NCBI GenBank assembly: GCA_034670145.1
Contig: JAXMOA010000004.1
Coordinates: forward strand, 62,001-126,000
Direction of reading: 5' to 3'
DNA from: HXMU1420-2 sp034670145
Lineage (GTDB): Bacteria > Pseudomonadota > Alphaproteobacteria > Rhodobacterales > Rhodobacteraceae
DNA: 64,000 bases
Part shown: in pieces, positions 16,307 through 24,523 of the stretch
How positions within the stretch are numbered: position 1 is the stretch's first letter
Layout of the letters: each line of letters opens with the position of its first letter
Position numbers and translations under genes: made by a program
The notes under the pieces: generated by a model
Seen by the model: only the letters and a program-made list of their open reading frames with translations
Database searches by the model: none
Told to the model about the DNA's origin: nothing

Positions 16307-16983
16307 TGGACGGTATCCACGATCTGGGCGGCAAACAGGGCTATGGCCCCATAGACGTCACCGCGCCCGATTTTGCGCAGGACTGGGAGCGGCGCCAATG
16401 GGCCCTGTCGCAGACAATGACGGCCCCGCCCTGCACCATTGACTGGTGGCGTCATACGGTCGAATGCCTGATGCCGCGCGATTATATGACCATGCCGTAT
16501 TTCCAGAAATGGACCACAACGGAAATGGCGCTGAATTATCATGCCGGTGTTTTCACCCTGTCCGAGCTGGTCTCGGGGCAGAGCGCCACCCCAGCGCCGG
16601 ACGTCCGGGCCGAGGTCTACGACATCCCGGCGCTGCTGGAACAACAGCGCGGGCAAAACCACAGCTTTGCCGTGCCGGTGGAACGCCCGCCGCGGTTTGC
16701 CCTGGGCGATACGGTTGTCACCAACCGGCACGCCGGAACCGGGCACACCCGCCTGCCCGCCTATGCGCGCGCCGCGACGGGCACGATTGTGGCCCATCAC
16801 GGCGGCCATGCCTATCCGGATGCCTGTGCCCATGCGCCGGACCGCGCGGCGGGACCAGAGCAGGACCTGGCGCATCACCTCTATACGGTGGAGTTCACCG
16901 CAGCCATGTTGTGGCCGGAAACCGCCCATCCAGAGGACACTGTGCGTCTGGATCTGTGGGAGCCTTACCTTGCGCATCCCTGA
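16306..16983 (+). CDS. nthB: Nitrile hydratase beta subunit
   Basis: A 225-residue beta subunit that completes the nitrile hydratase active site. It begins with the family's MDGIHDLGGKQGYG and contains the central WRHTVECLMPRDYMTMPYFQKW region and a C-terminal SH3-like barrel (FALGDTVVTNRHAGTGHTRLPAYARAATG and LYTVEF), all typical. Length is normal. The start overlaps the last base of nthA, and its end overlaps the accessory gene by 14 bp, indicating tight coupling. No amidase or cobalt transporter lies in the window to complete the pathway. Confidence 0.95.
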   Translation: MDGIHDLGGKQGYGPIDVTAPDFAQDWERRQWALSQTMTAPPCTIDWWRHTVECLMPRDYMTMPYFQKWTTTEMALNYHAGVFTLSELVSGQSATPAPDVRAEVYDIPALLEQQRGQNHSFAVPVERPPRFALGDTVVTNRHAGTGHTRLPAYARAATGTIVAHHGGHAYPDACAHAPDRAAGPEQDLAHHLYTVEFTAAMLWPETAHPEDTVRLDLWEPYLAHP

Positions 16984-17314
16984 AGACGCCCTGGCCCCGC
17001 GCGGCGCGGCCTTTGCCGAACCCTGGCACGCGCAAACCCTGGCCACGGCCTTTGCCCTGATCCGGGCCGGGCATCTGACCGCCAGTGGCTGGGCCGAGGC
17101 CCTGGGCCAGGCCCTGCGCGCGGCCGAGGCCGCAGGTCAGCCGGATACAGAAGAGACCTACTATCTGGCCGCGCTGGACGCGCTGGAACAGGTCACACCG
17201 CTGAGCGCGGAGGCACTGCACAAGCGCAAGGCGCAATGGGCGGCCGCCTATCACGCGACGCCCCATGGCCAGCCAGTCAAGCTGGGCGCGGGCGATCCTC
17301 AGAGGCCGGGCTGA
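16970..17314 (+). CDS. Nitrile hydratase accessory/activator protein
   Basis: A 114-residue protein resembling the small accessory (P14K/NhlE-like) proteins of nitrile hydratase operons, which are related to the N-terminal part of the beta subunit and deliver cobalt or help maturation. Diagnostic segments are PRGAAFAEPWHAQTLATAFAL and ETYYLAALDALE. There is no ATG in the right place. I infer a TTG start at 16970, preceded by GGGAG at 16958-16962 (7-bp spacing). This start overlaps nthB by 14 bp and begins just before the conserved region. A longer in-frame reading back to 16541 is an nthB shadow. Confidence 0.82.
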   Translation: MRIPEDALAPRGAAFAEPWHAQTLATAFALIRAGHLTASGWAEALGQALRAAEAAGQPDTEETYYLAALDALEQVTPLSAEALHKRKAQWAAAYHATPHGQPVKLGAGDPQRPG

Positions 17315-17330
17315 ACCGCCTTCTCAATGC

Positions 17331-17413
17331 GGGTCTGGCCCGTGTCTGTCCGGTGTCTTTCCGGTGTCTGTCCCGTGTCTGGCCCGTGTCTGGCCCGTGT
17401 CTGGCCCGGGTCT
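17331..17413. repeat. 11-bp tandem repeat (minisatellite)
   Basis: Six consecutive 11-bp units of the form [CG]GTGTCTNTCC/CGTGTCTGGCC occupy 17341-17406. The last three units (17374-17406) are identical, and degenerate copies flank the array at 17331-17340 and 17407-17413. It lies directly after the nitrile hydratase operon and about 120 bp before ettA. Eleven bases is not a codon multiple and no ORF uses it. Confidence 0.85.
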
Positions 17414-17531
17414 TGCGCGCGGCGCACTGTCCCGAAAACGCCCCGGCTGATTTTAGCTGGCCCGATATTGCCCCGGCCCGCCAGCCCCGCTATTTAACCG
17501 CGAACCGCATCATTGCCCGAGGATCACCACC

Positions 17532-19187
17532 ATGGCCGCTTATCAGTACGTCTATCACATGCAGGGGGTCTCAAAAACCTATCCCGGGGGCAAGAAGTGC
17601 TTTGAAAACATTCACCTGAACTTCCTTCCCGGCGTCAAGATCGGTGTTGTCGGCGTCAACGGCTCGGGTAAATCCACGCTGATGCGCATCATGGCCGGGA
17701 TTGATCCGGATTTCACCGGCGAAGCCTGGTCCGCCGAGGGCGCGAAAGTGGGCTATCTTTCGCAGGAACCGGAACTGGACGACGCCCTGACCGTGCGTGA
17801 AAACGTCATGCTGGGGGTCGCTCCGAAAAAGGCGATCCTGGACCGGTTCAACGAACTGGCGATGAATTATTCTGATGAAACGGCCGAGGAAATGGCCAAC
17901 CTTCAGGATCAGATCGACAGCCAGGACCTGTGGGATCTGGACAGCCAGGTCGATGTCTCGATGGAGGCGCTGCGCTGCCCGCCCGATGACGCCTCGGTTG
18001 CCACATTGTCCGGGGGTGAACGCCGCCGGGTCGCTTTGTGCAAACTGCTGCTCGAAGCGCCTGACATGCTGTTGCTGGACGAACCGACCAACCACCTGGA
18101 CGCCGAAACCATCGCCTGGCTGCAAAACCACCTGATCGACTACAAGGGCACCATCCTGATCGTCACCCACGACCGCTATTTCCTGGATGACATCACCAGC
18201 TGGATCCTGGAACTGGACCGTGGGCGCGGCATCCCCTACGAGGGCAACTACTCGTCCTGGCTGGAGCAAAAGGCCAAACGCCTGGAACAGGAAGCGCGCG
18301 AGGACAAATCCCGCCACAAGACACTGGAACGCGAGCTGGACTGGATGCGTCAGGGTCAAAAGGCCCGTCAGGCCAAATCCAAGGCCCGGATCGCCGCCTA
18401 CGAAGATCTGGCAAACCAGTCCGAGCGCGAAAAGATCAACCGCGCCCAGATCGTCATTCCCCGCGGCCCGCGTCTGGGCTCCAAGGTGCTGGAGGTCGAA
18501 AAGCTGGCCAAGCATATGGGCGACAAACAGTTGATCGAGGATCTGACCTTTTCCCTGCCCCCCGGCGGCATTGTCGGTGTGATTGGCCCCAACGGCGCGG
18601 GTAAATCAACCCTGTTCAAGATGATCACCGGTCAGGAACAACCGGATTCCGGCCAGATCGAACTGGGCGAGACCGTGCAACTGGCCTACGTGGATCAAAG
18701 CCGCGACGATCTGGCCGCCACCGAAACCGTGTGGGAGGCGATCTCGGGGGGGGCCGAGGTGATCGAACTGGGCGATGCGCAGGTCAATTCGCGCGCCTAT
18801 TGCTCGGCCTTCAACTTCAAGGGGGGCGACCAGCAGAAAAAGGTTGGCCTGCTGTCGGGCGGGGAACGCAACCGTGTGCATATGGCGCGGCTGTTGAAAG
18901 AGGGCGGCAACGTCATTCTGCTCGACGAACCGACCAACGATCTGGATGTTGAAACCCTGCGTGCCCTGGAAGACGCTTTGGTGGATTTCGCCGGCTGTGC
19001 TGTTGTCATCTCGCACGACCGGTTCTTCCTGGACCGGATCTGTACGCATATCCTGGCCTTCGAGGGCGAGGCACATGTGGAATGGTTCGAAGGCGGGTTT
19101 ACCGACTACGAAGAAGACAAAAAGCGCCGCCTGGGTGCGGATGCGCTGGAACCCAAGCGGCTCAAGCACAAGAAGTTCGCGCGCTGA
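17532..19187 (+). CDS. ettA: Energy-dependent translational throttle protein EttA (ABC-F)
   Basis: A 551-residue soluble ABC-F protein that binds the ribosomal E site and gates entry into elongation according to the ATP/ADP ratio. It has two ATP-binding cassettes: Walker A GVNGSGKST (about residues 40-48) with LSGGERRRV and LLLDEPTNHLD, then an Arg/Lys/Glu-rich linker (about 250-300), then a second Walker A GPNGAGKST (near 355) with LSGGERNRV and LLDEPTNDLD. Start YQYVYHMQGVSKTYPGGK and end KKFAR match EttA rather than Uup or YheS. Length equals the usual 550-556. It stands alone and is followed by a hairpin. Confidence 0.96.
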   Translation: MAAYQYVYHMQGVSKTYPGGKKCFENIHLNFLPGVKIGVVGVNGSGKSTLMRIMAGIDPDFTGEAWSAEGAKVGYLSQEPELDDALTVRENVMLGVAPKKAILDRFNELAMNYSDETAEEMANLQDQIDSQDLWDLDSQVDVSMEALRCPPDDASVATLSGGERRRVALCKLLLEAPDMLLLDEPTNHLDAETIAWLQNHLIDYKGTILIVTHDRYFLDDITSWILELDRGRGIPYEGNYSSWLEQKAKRLEQEAREDKSRHKTLERELDWMRQGQKARQAKSKARIAAYEDLANQSEREKINRAQIVIPRGPRLGSKVLEVEKLAKHMGDKQLIEDLTFSLPPGGIVGVIGPNGAGKSTLFKMITGQEQPDSGQIELGETVQLAYVDQSRDDLAATETVWEAISGGAEVIELGDAQVNSRAYCSAFNFKGGDQQKKVGLLSGGERNRVHMARLLKEGGNVILLDEPTNDLDVETLRALEDALVDFAGCAVVISHDRFFLDRICTHILAFEGEAHVEWFEGGFTDYEEDKKRRLGADALEPKRLKHKKFAR

Positions 19188-19282
19188 CCACCGCCTGCGT
19201 CAACAGCCGGGCAAAACTGTCCGGTTGCGGGCCCCAAAATCAAGCGCGCGTCAGGTGGCCTTCCTGCAATCTGACGCGCCGC

Positions 19283-19309
19283 CCCGCCCCTCTGGTCCAG
19301 AGAGGCGGG
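19283..19309 (+). terminator. Possible ettA terminator hairpin
   Basis: Stem arms CCCGCCCCTCT (19283-19293) and AGAGAGGCGGG (19299-19309), one mismatch, 5-nt loop. It is not followed by a U tract, so its function as a terminator is uncertain. Confidence 0.45.
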
Positions 19310-19364
19310 CCATAAGTGTTACAAAAATCTCATGATTATTGCGACGTCTGACACGAACAAACCC

Positions 19365-19393
19365 TTGCAATCCTCTGCACGCTACCCCACATA
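19365..19393 (+). promoter_or_regulatory. Candidate sigma70-type promoter for the cold-shock gene
   Basis: TTGCAA (19365-19370) is separated by 17 bp from CACATA (19388-19393). The spacing is ideal but the -10 match is only moderate. Confidence 0.35.
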
Positions 19394-19519
19394 GCGATTG
19401 CTAACGATCTTCTTTTCGACCTTCTGTTTTCCGTTTTCGGCGCTCAGTCTTCGATCCAGACGTGACTTCGCCGGTCTGCCACATTCTGTGGGCAGAGAAT
19501 TAGACTAAGGAAAACACAC

Positions 19520-19726
19520 ATGGCTAACGGCACTGTGAAATGGTTCAACACCACCAAAGGCTTCGGTTTTATTGCTCCAGAAACTGGCGGCAAAGACGTA
19601 TTTGTACACATCTCTGCTGTTGAGCGTTCGGGCCTGACCGGTCTGGCCGACAACCAGAAAGTGACATTCGACGTAGAAGCCGGCCGTGACGGTCGCGAAT
19701 CTGCGGTTAACATCGCACTGGCATAA
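19520..19726 (+). CDS. cspA: Cold-shock protein (CspA family)
   Basis: A 68-residue single cold-shock domain. It has the RNA-binding motifs KGFGFI (RNP1, residues 14-19) and VFVHIS (RNP2, residues 29-34), preceded by GTVKWFN. Such proteins bind single-stranded RNA and melt secondary structure, in cold or in normal growth. The ATG is preceded by AAGGAAA. Low-usage AT-richer codons near the start and a strong downstream terminator fit a highly expressed monocistronic gene. The family has many paralogues, so the exact symbol is nominal. Confidence 0.95.
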   Translation: MANGTVKWFNTTKGFGFIAPETGGKDVFVHISAVERSGLTGLADNQKVTFDVEAGRDGRESAVNIALA

Positions 19727-20053
19727 GCCAGGCTGAGGACAAACAGGCCGATCTGCACTGGCATGATGGTCTGAGGGTTCTCTGACAGCGATCCAGGCGC
19801 GTTGATGACGTGCCGTCACAGATCCTGAAAAACATACGACGTCGGGCCCGATTGCTTTTGCAACCGGGCCCTTTTCATTTGCGACCCCTGTTTTCGTTTC
19901 AGGGACAGTACGCCCCTGCCCTGCCCCATTCGCACAGCACATCCCGGCGCCGCTATCCCAAAGGATAGGCAACCGATACCGAATAGCCAGATCGCCAGAG
20001 GTGTTTTGCCTGTACTCAGATCAGATCAATCCTACAGGTCTGAGGGGTCTGCT
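19727..20053. other. Intergenic region between cspA and the hybrid kinase gene
   Basis: 327 bp without a gene. It contains the cspA terminator at 19844-19878. The part after it (about 19880-20053) should carry the promoter of the kinase gene; I could not place it confidently. Confidence 0.5.
19844..19878 (+). terminator. Rho-independent terminator of cspA
   Basis: A 12-bp stem with one mismatch (GGGCCCGATTGC 19844-19855, GCAACCGGGCCC 19860-19871, loop TTTT) is followed by TTTTCATTT. Confidence 0.85.
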
Positions 20054-22672
20054 ATGTCATACGACACTCACTTTGTGCCAAACAGCCTGCTGCGGCTGAA
20101 CACCATGCGCAGCTACATCTTTGCCGCGATGCTTGTCGTGGTGGCCATTCCGTTCGGATTTATGATGCATCACCGCCAACAGGCCGCGTTTGAGCGCGAG
20201 CTGGTCAAGGTGGAACAGGCCCATCTGGTGATTGCCGAAAACCTGGCCTCAACCTTGCAGCGGTATACGGATGATGTGGTCTCGACCTTTGATTTTCTGG
20301 CGGCAAACCATGACAACGGCTATGACGCCGCCGCGTTGGACCCTCTGCTGCGCTCTTATGGCATTCGCTATATGGCGGCGATTGACGTGCAATCCGGCTC
20401 TGACGCGCTGATCTATGCGCGGGACTTTGCCCTGCCCCCAAGTGAGGCGCGCGACCTGCTGCGAGACACGACCGGGGTCGAGCAAACCCAGATCTCCGGC
20501 GTGCGACCGGTGGCGGGCGAGCCGATGTTTTACCTGACCCGGCAGAGCCGGTCCGGCGTGCTGTTTCTGGCGGCGCTGGAAACCAGCTATCTGATCGCCC
20601 TGCAAAAACAGGTCGCCTTTGGTGAGCGTGGCCATGCGATGATCGTCGATCACCGGGGCCGCGTCATTGCCCACCCCAACCCGGAGTGGACGCAAACCGC
20701 CAAGGATGCATCGGGGCTGGAGGTGGTGCAGCGGATGACCGGTGGCCAGACCGGCGTGATGCAGTTCTTTGCGCCCCCGCTCAAGGCGGATGTGATCGCC
20801 GGATATACCTCGGTGCCATCGACCAACTGGGGGGTGATGGTGCCTCAGCCGATTTCAGAGCTGTGGGACGCGGCAAATGTCGAAGCGGTCGAGCTGCTGA
20901 AGACGCTGTTGCTGCTGTTCCTACTGGCGGGCGCGGCGGGCTGGTTGCTGTCCGGTCTGATTGTGCGCCCCCTGAACAAGATCGCCCAGACCGTTGTCCA
21001 ACTGCGCGACGGTGACACCTCGGCCCGTGTCCCGCCACTGGGTCGGGCCACCCCGCGCGAGATTGGCGCGATGCAAAGCCTTTTGAACGGGTTGTTGGAC
21101 AACTGGGTCGAGAACCGGACCATTCTGGAAAAGGCCCTTCAAGCGGCCAAAAACGCCAATGCGAGCAAATCGCAGGCGATCTCGGTGCTCAGCCATGAAA
21201 TGCGCACGCCGCTGAATGGCATCCTGGGCGCAACAGAGTTGATGGACAGCACCCAGCTGGACCCGGCGCAGCGCAAATACCTGGGCATCGTGGGCACGTC
21301 GGCCAATACGCTGCTGGAACATGTGAACCGCGTGCTGGAGGTTTCGCGCCTGGACAGCAGCACGGTCACGATCGAACGCGCGCCGGTGCATATCCGCGAT
21401 TTGCTGTCCGACATCGTGAGCGAAAACAGCCCGCAGGCGGAGAAATCGGGCAATTCCATCGTGCTGAGCCTTGCCGATGACCTGCCCCGCGTCATCGAGA
21501 CCGACCATCAGAAACTGCGCAATATCGTGGCCAACCTTGTGTCCAATGCGGTGAAGTTTACGCATGGGGGCCAGATCCACATCCGCGCGGCGCTATCGTG
21601 CACGGATCATCTGGAGCTGACGGTGCGCGACACCGGCCCGGGCATTGCCGCCGCGCAGACCGATTTTGTGTTCGAGCCGTTCGCGGTGATTGATTCCAGC
21701 TTTGGCCGTGGGAACGAGGGCACCGGGCTGGGGCTGTGCATCGTCAAGATGTCGGCCGAGTGTCTGGGCGGGCATGTGCGTCTGGTCAGTGATCCGGGCC
21801 ATGGCAGCGCGTTCAGCGTCAGCCTGCCGGTGGGGGTGTTGGAACAGGCGCAATCGCCCGCAAAACCGGCCTCCATGCAGGACAGGGGCGTGCAGTCTGG
21901 CGGGCGTGTCAATCAGCCGGCCAGGAAACGCATCCTTGTGGTCGACGACAATGAAATCAACCGCATCGTTCTGGCGGCCATGATTGAACGGGTCGGGCAT
22001 GAGGTGCAAACGGCGGTCGATGGGCATGACGCGCTGGAGGCGGCGATGGTCGACCGGTTCGACCTGATCCTGATGGATATCAGCATGCCCGAAATTGACG
22101 GCACCGAGGTGGCGCGCCTGATCCGCGATCATGACGGCCCCAATCAGGCCACAACCATCATCGCACAAACCGCCCATGCCCGCCCCGAAGACACCGACCG
22201 GTTCCATTCTGCTGGCATTCAGGACGTGCTGATCAAACCGATTACGCAACAGGCGCTGGAAAAGGTGTTGAAAGGTCAACTGCCACAGGCAGCGGATTTG
22301 CCGGTTTCTGCGCCCCTGCCCGCGGACCAAACCAGCTTCGACATCGAACTGTTCGAGCTGCTGGCATCCGCCCAGGGCCCGACAAACGCCCTGCAAAAAA
22401 TCGACCGCCTGCTTCGGGAAACCACAGAGGTTCTGGACGGCCTGAACGATGTGCCCCTGTCGCAGCTGGACACGCCAGAGACGCTGGCGCAAGTGCATAA
22501 TGTCGCCGGGGCCTGTGGCATGTTCGGCGCCAAGGATCTGCACGCCCATCTGCTCCGCATCGAAATCCAGCTGAAGGACCGGATTACCGATGGCATTGAC
22601 GAGCTTTTGACCCGGGCAAAACGTTCTGCCCAGAAAACCCGATTTGAGGCCGAGCGGATGCTGGCCTCCTAG
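20054..22672 (+). CDS. Membrane hybrid sensor histidine kinase with receiver and Hpt-like domain
   Basis: An 872-residue kinase. A transmembrane helix (about 16-37) leads to a periplasmic Cache-like sensor (40-280). A second helix (285-307) is followed by HAMP (308-360). The HisKA motif SHEMRTPLNG has its phosphorylatable His at 381. The HATPase region has VSNAVKFT, DTGPGIA and GTGLGL. A receiver follows (ILVVDDNEIN, with the phospho-acceptor Asp675 in LILMDISMP). The C-terminus carries HNVAGACGMFG (His815), resembling an Hpt phosphotransfer site. This makes a full internal phosphorelay, so the output regulator must be encoded elsewhere. ATG 20054 has GAGGGG upstream; the longer reading from 20006 is rejected. 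The signal sensed is unknown. Confidence 0.9.
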   Translation: MSYDTHFVPNSLLRLNTMRSYIFAAMLVVVAIPFGFMMHHRQQAAFERELVKVEQAHLVIAENLASTLQRYTDDVVSTFDFLAANHDNGYDAAALDPLLRSYGIRYMAAIDVQSGSDALIYARDFALPPSEARDLLRDTTGVEQTQISGVRPVAGEPMFYLTRQSRSGVLFLAALETSYLIALQKQVAFGERGHAMIVDHRGRVIAHPNPEWTQTAKDASGLEVVQRMTGGQTGVMQFFAPPLKADVIAGYTSVPSTNWGVMVPQPISELWDAANVEAVELLKTLLLLFLLAGAAGWLLSGLIVRPLNKIAQTVVQLRDGDTSARVPPLGRATPREIGAMQSLLNGLLDNWVENRTILEKALQAAKNANASKSQAISVLSHEMRTPLNGILGATELMDSTQLDPAQRKYLGIVGTSANTLLEHVNRVLEVSRLDSSTVTIERAPVHIRDLLSDIVSENSPQAEKSGNSIVLSLADDLPRVIETDHQKLRNIVANLVSNAVKFTHGGQIHIRAALSCTDHLELTVRDTGPGIAAAQTDFVFEPFAVIDSSFGRGNEGTGLGLCIVKMSAECLGGHVRLVSDPGHGSAFSVSLPVGVLEQAQSPAKPASMQDRGVQSGGRVNQPARKRILVVDDNEINRIVLAAMIERVGHEVQTAVDGHDALEAAMVDRFDLILMDISMPEIDGTEVARLIRDHDGPNQATTIIAQTAHARPEDTDRFHSAGIQDVLIKPITQQALEKVLKGQLPQAADLPVSAPLPADQTSFDIELFELLASAQGPTNALQKIDRLLRETTEVLDGLNDVPLSQLDTPETLAQVHNVAGACGMFGAKDLHAHLLRIEIQLKDRITDGIDELLTRAKRSAQKTRFEAERMLAS

Positions 22673-22873
22673 GCGCAGGCGCGGGTGCCCGTCGCGACTT
22701 TCATCTTGAGCGCCAGCGCCAAGTCAGGCTAACATCGGGTTGGCCTTGCTCGGGCCTCCGCCCTCCGTTCGGGAAGCATTCAACATGTAGCGCATCATGA
22801 CTTTGGACCCATCTCGTTCGGGCACATGCATCAGGAGGGATTGCACAGACCGCTCGAAAGAGGAGGATCACAT

Positions 22874-23578
22874 ATGCAACTCTCTGCCCCTGTCTATCGG
22901 CTGAAACGTCAGGCCCGGCTGCTCGCCCGGCAAAAAGGCATCGCCCTGCACGCGGCTCTGGATCAACTGGCCGCGCAAGAAGGTTTTCAAAACTGGAGCC
23001 ATCTGGCCGCGACCAATGCCAGGACCGGCCCGGCGGTTCAAATCCTGCCCCGGCTCAACCCCGGCGACATGATCCTGATCGGCGCACGCCCGGGCGAAGG
23101 CAAAACCCTGCTGGGACTGGAGCTGGCGGCGCGGGCACAAACCATAGAGCGCACCGGGTTTTTCTTTACCCTGGAATACAATGAACGCGATGTTGCCGAT
23201 CGGTTTTCAGACCTCGGGCTGGACCCGGCCGGAACCGTCATTGTGGATACCTCTGACGATATTTCCGCCCAATACATCATCAACCGGCTGGACCGGTTTT
23301 CCGGCCCGGTCCTTGTGGTCATCGACTATCTGCAACTTCTGGATCAGAAACGCAGCAATCAGGAGCTGGACCAGCAGATCGCGGCGCTTGCAGAATATGT
23401 GCGCACCAAACAGGTGATTTGCGCCGTGATCTCGCAAATTGACCGCCGGTTCGATCACAGCGGCAAGGCGACGCCGGATCTGTCGGATATCCGTCTGCCC
23501 AACCCTCTGGACCTGAGCCGTTTTGATGCGGTCTGCTTTCTGAACGACGGCACAATCCGGATACGCGCAGCCGCCTGA
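22874..23578 (+). CDS. Small DnaB/RecA-like ATPase (annotated in relatives as DNA helicase)
   Basis: A 234-residue protein. Residues 60-230 form a RecA-type core: Walker A GARPGEGKT (70-78), a catalytic Glu in FFTLEYNERDV, Walker B LVVIDYLQLL (about 145-154), and an ISQIDRRFD segment like motif H3 of DnaB. It lacks the N-terminal primase-binding domain and much of the C-terminus of replicative DnaB, so it is a stand-alone core and not the replicative helicase. Residues 8-46 form a basic helical segment (LKRQARLLARQKG, ALHAALDQLAAQEGF, WSHL). ATG 22874 follows a perfect AGGAGG (22861-22866), which rules out the longer reading. Role and partner unknown. Confidence 0.75.
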   Translation: MQLSAPVYRLKRQARLLARQKGIALHAALDQLAAQEGFQNWSHLAATNARTGPAVQILPRLNPGDMILIGARPGEGKTLLGLELAARAQTIERTGFFFTLEYNERDVADRFSDLGLDPAGTVIVDTSDDISAQYIINRLDRFSGPVLVVIDYLQLLDQKRSNQELDQQIAALAEYVRTKQVICAVISQIDRRFDHSGKATPDLSDIRLPNPLDLSRFDAVCFLNDGTIRIRAAA

Positions 23579-23623
23579 AGACCAATGCGACAGACCAAAA
23601 ACACCGCCTGTCACCCGGCGCGT

Positions 23624-23640
23624 TGAAATCGTTGATTTCA
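23624..23640. terminator. TGAAATC/GATTTCA hairpin between convergent genes
   Basis: A perfect 7-bp inverted repeat with loop GTT, located between the convergent ATPase and isomerase genes. It is similar in design to the GAAAATTC hairpins at 13099 and 40935 but with a different sequence. Probably a weak bidirectional terminator. Confidence 0.45.
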
Positions 23641-23677
23641 GGCACCGTTGCCTGCGTCAGGTATTTCGCATTTTGCG

Positions 23678-24523
23678 CTAAATCGAGTCCCAGATCTGTT
23701 GCGCCATTGTGCGCAGGGTCAGGGCCTCTTGCCAGCGATTGGACATCTCCCGCCCATCCGGCCCTGTCATGGCATAGTCGGGTGGGCCAAGTTCGCACAG
23801 AAACACACATGTGCCCTGCGCATTGCGCGCCTTCCAACTGGCAAAACCTTCGCGCCACCACCCCTGAAACAGCTCGACCCATTTGGCGTTTTGCGGGAAA
23901 TCCAGTTGCAGTTGCACCTGCTGCCGCCCCGCCACACGGCCCTGAAAACTGTCAGAGCGCGCCAGAATGCGGCTGATATGGTCCAGCTCGCGCTGAGGGA
24001 TCGGCAGGGTCATTTCGCGCCCCACCACATAATGCGACAGGTCTGCGCACAGGCGCATCTCGGGTACGGCGTCCAACAGGCCCAGCGTGGCATACAGGTC
24101 ATTGGTGATGCAATTGCGGTGGGTTTCGAACAGGATCGGCATGGCTTCGGCCTCGGACATTTCGATCCAGGCGCGAATGACCGGGATCATCCCCGCCACG
24201 CTCAGCGGCATGACCTGACCGATCACCACCACAAATGGCGCGCCCCAGTCCCGCGCCAGACGCAGCGTCGGGCGCAGGGCCTCGACGGTTTTCGGGAAAT
24301 CCACCAGAAACGGCGTCAGCCCGGCCCGGGCCATCATCGGCTGGATGCGCTCTACCTGCTCTTTCGGGGTGGCGCCGAAATCCAGCGCCATACCGTGATA
24401 GCCCGCCTCGGCCACCATTTCGACGACCTGCTCATACGGCAGCTTGATGCCCGTGGCGTCATGCGGCTGCATCGCCCAGAGCGAGGTGTAAACCTCCAGC
24501 TTGCGCGGATCGGCTGCGTTCAT
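23678..24523 (-). CDS. Sugar phosphate isomerase/epimerase-like TIM-barrel protein
   Basis: A 281-residue AP-endonuclease-2-like TIM barrel. Metal-ligand candidates follow the family pattern: Glu in PILFETHRNC, Asp/His in CADLSHYVVGRE, and Glu in FLCELGPPDYA. Related proteins isomerise or epimerise sugars or inosose; the substrate cannot be read here. Its start overlaps the stop of the desaturase gene by 4 bp (TCAT on the plus strand), so the two are co-translated from one transcript. Confidence 0.82.
   Translation of the reverse strand: MNAADPRKLEVYTSLWAMQPHDATGIKLPYEQVVEMVAEAGYHGMALDFGATPKEQVERIQPMMARAGLTPFLVDFPKTVEALRPTLRLARDWGAPFVVVIGQVMPLSVAGMIPVIRAWIEMSEAEAMPILFETHRNCITNDLYATLGLLDAVPEMRLCADLSHYVVGREMTLPIPQRELDHISRILARSDSFQGRVAGRQQVQLQLDFPQNAKWVELFQGWWREGFASWKARNAQGTCVFLCELGPPDYAMTGPDGREMSNRWQEALTLRTMAQQIWDSI

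Larger units (their letters stand above)
19188..19519. other. ettA-csp intergenic region: hairpin, promoter and long 5' leader
   Basis: This 332-bp stretch has no gene. It holds an imperfect GC-rich hairpin (19283-19309) that may end ettA transcription and a candidate promoter (19365-19393), leaving about 120 nt of leader before the cold-shock ATG. Long leaders are usual in csp genes; I did not identify a specific cold-box sequence. Confidence 0.5.
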
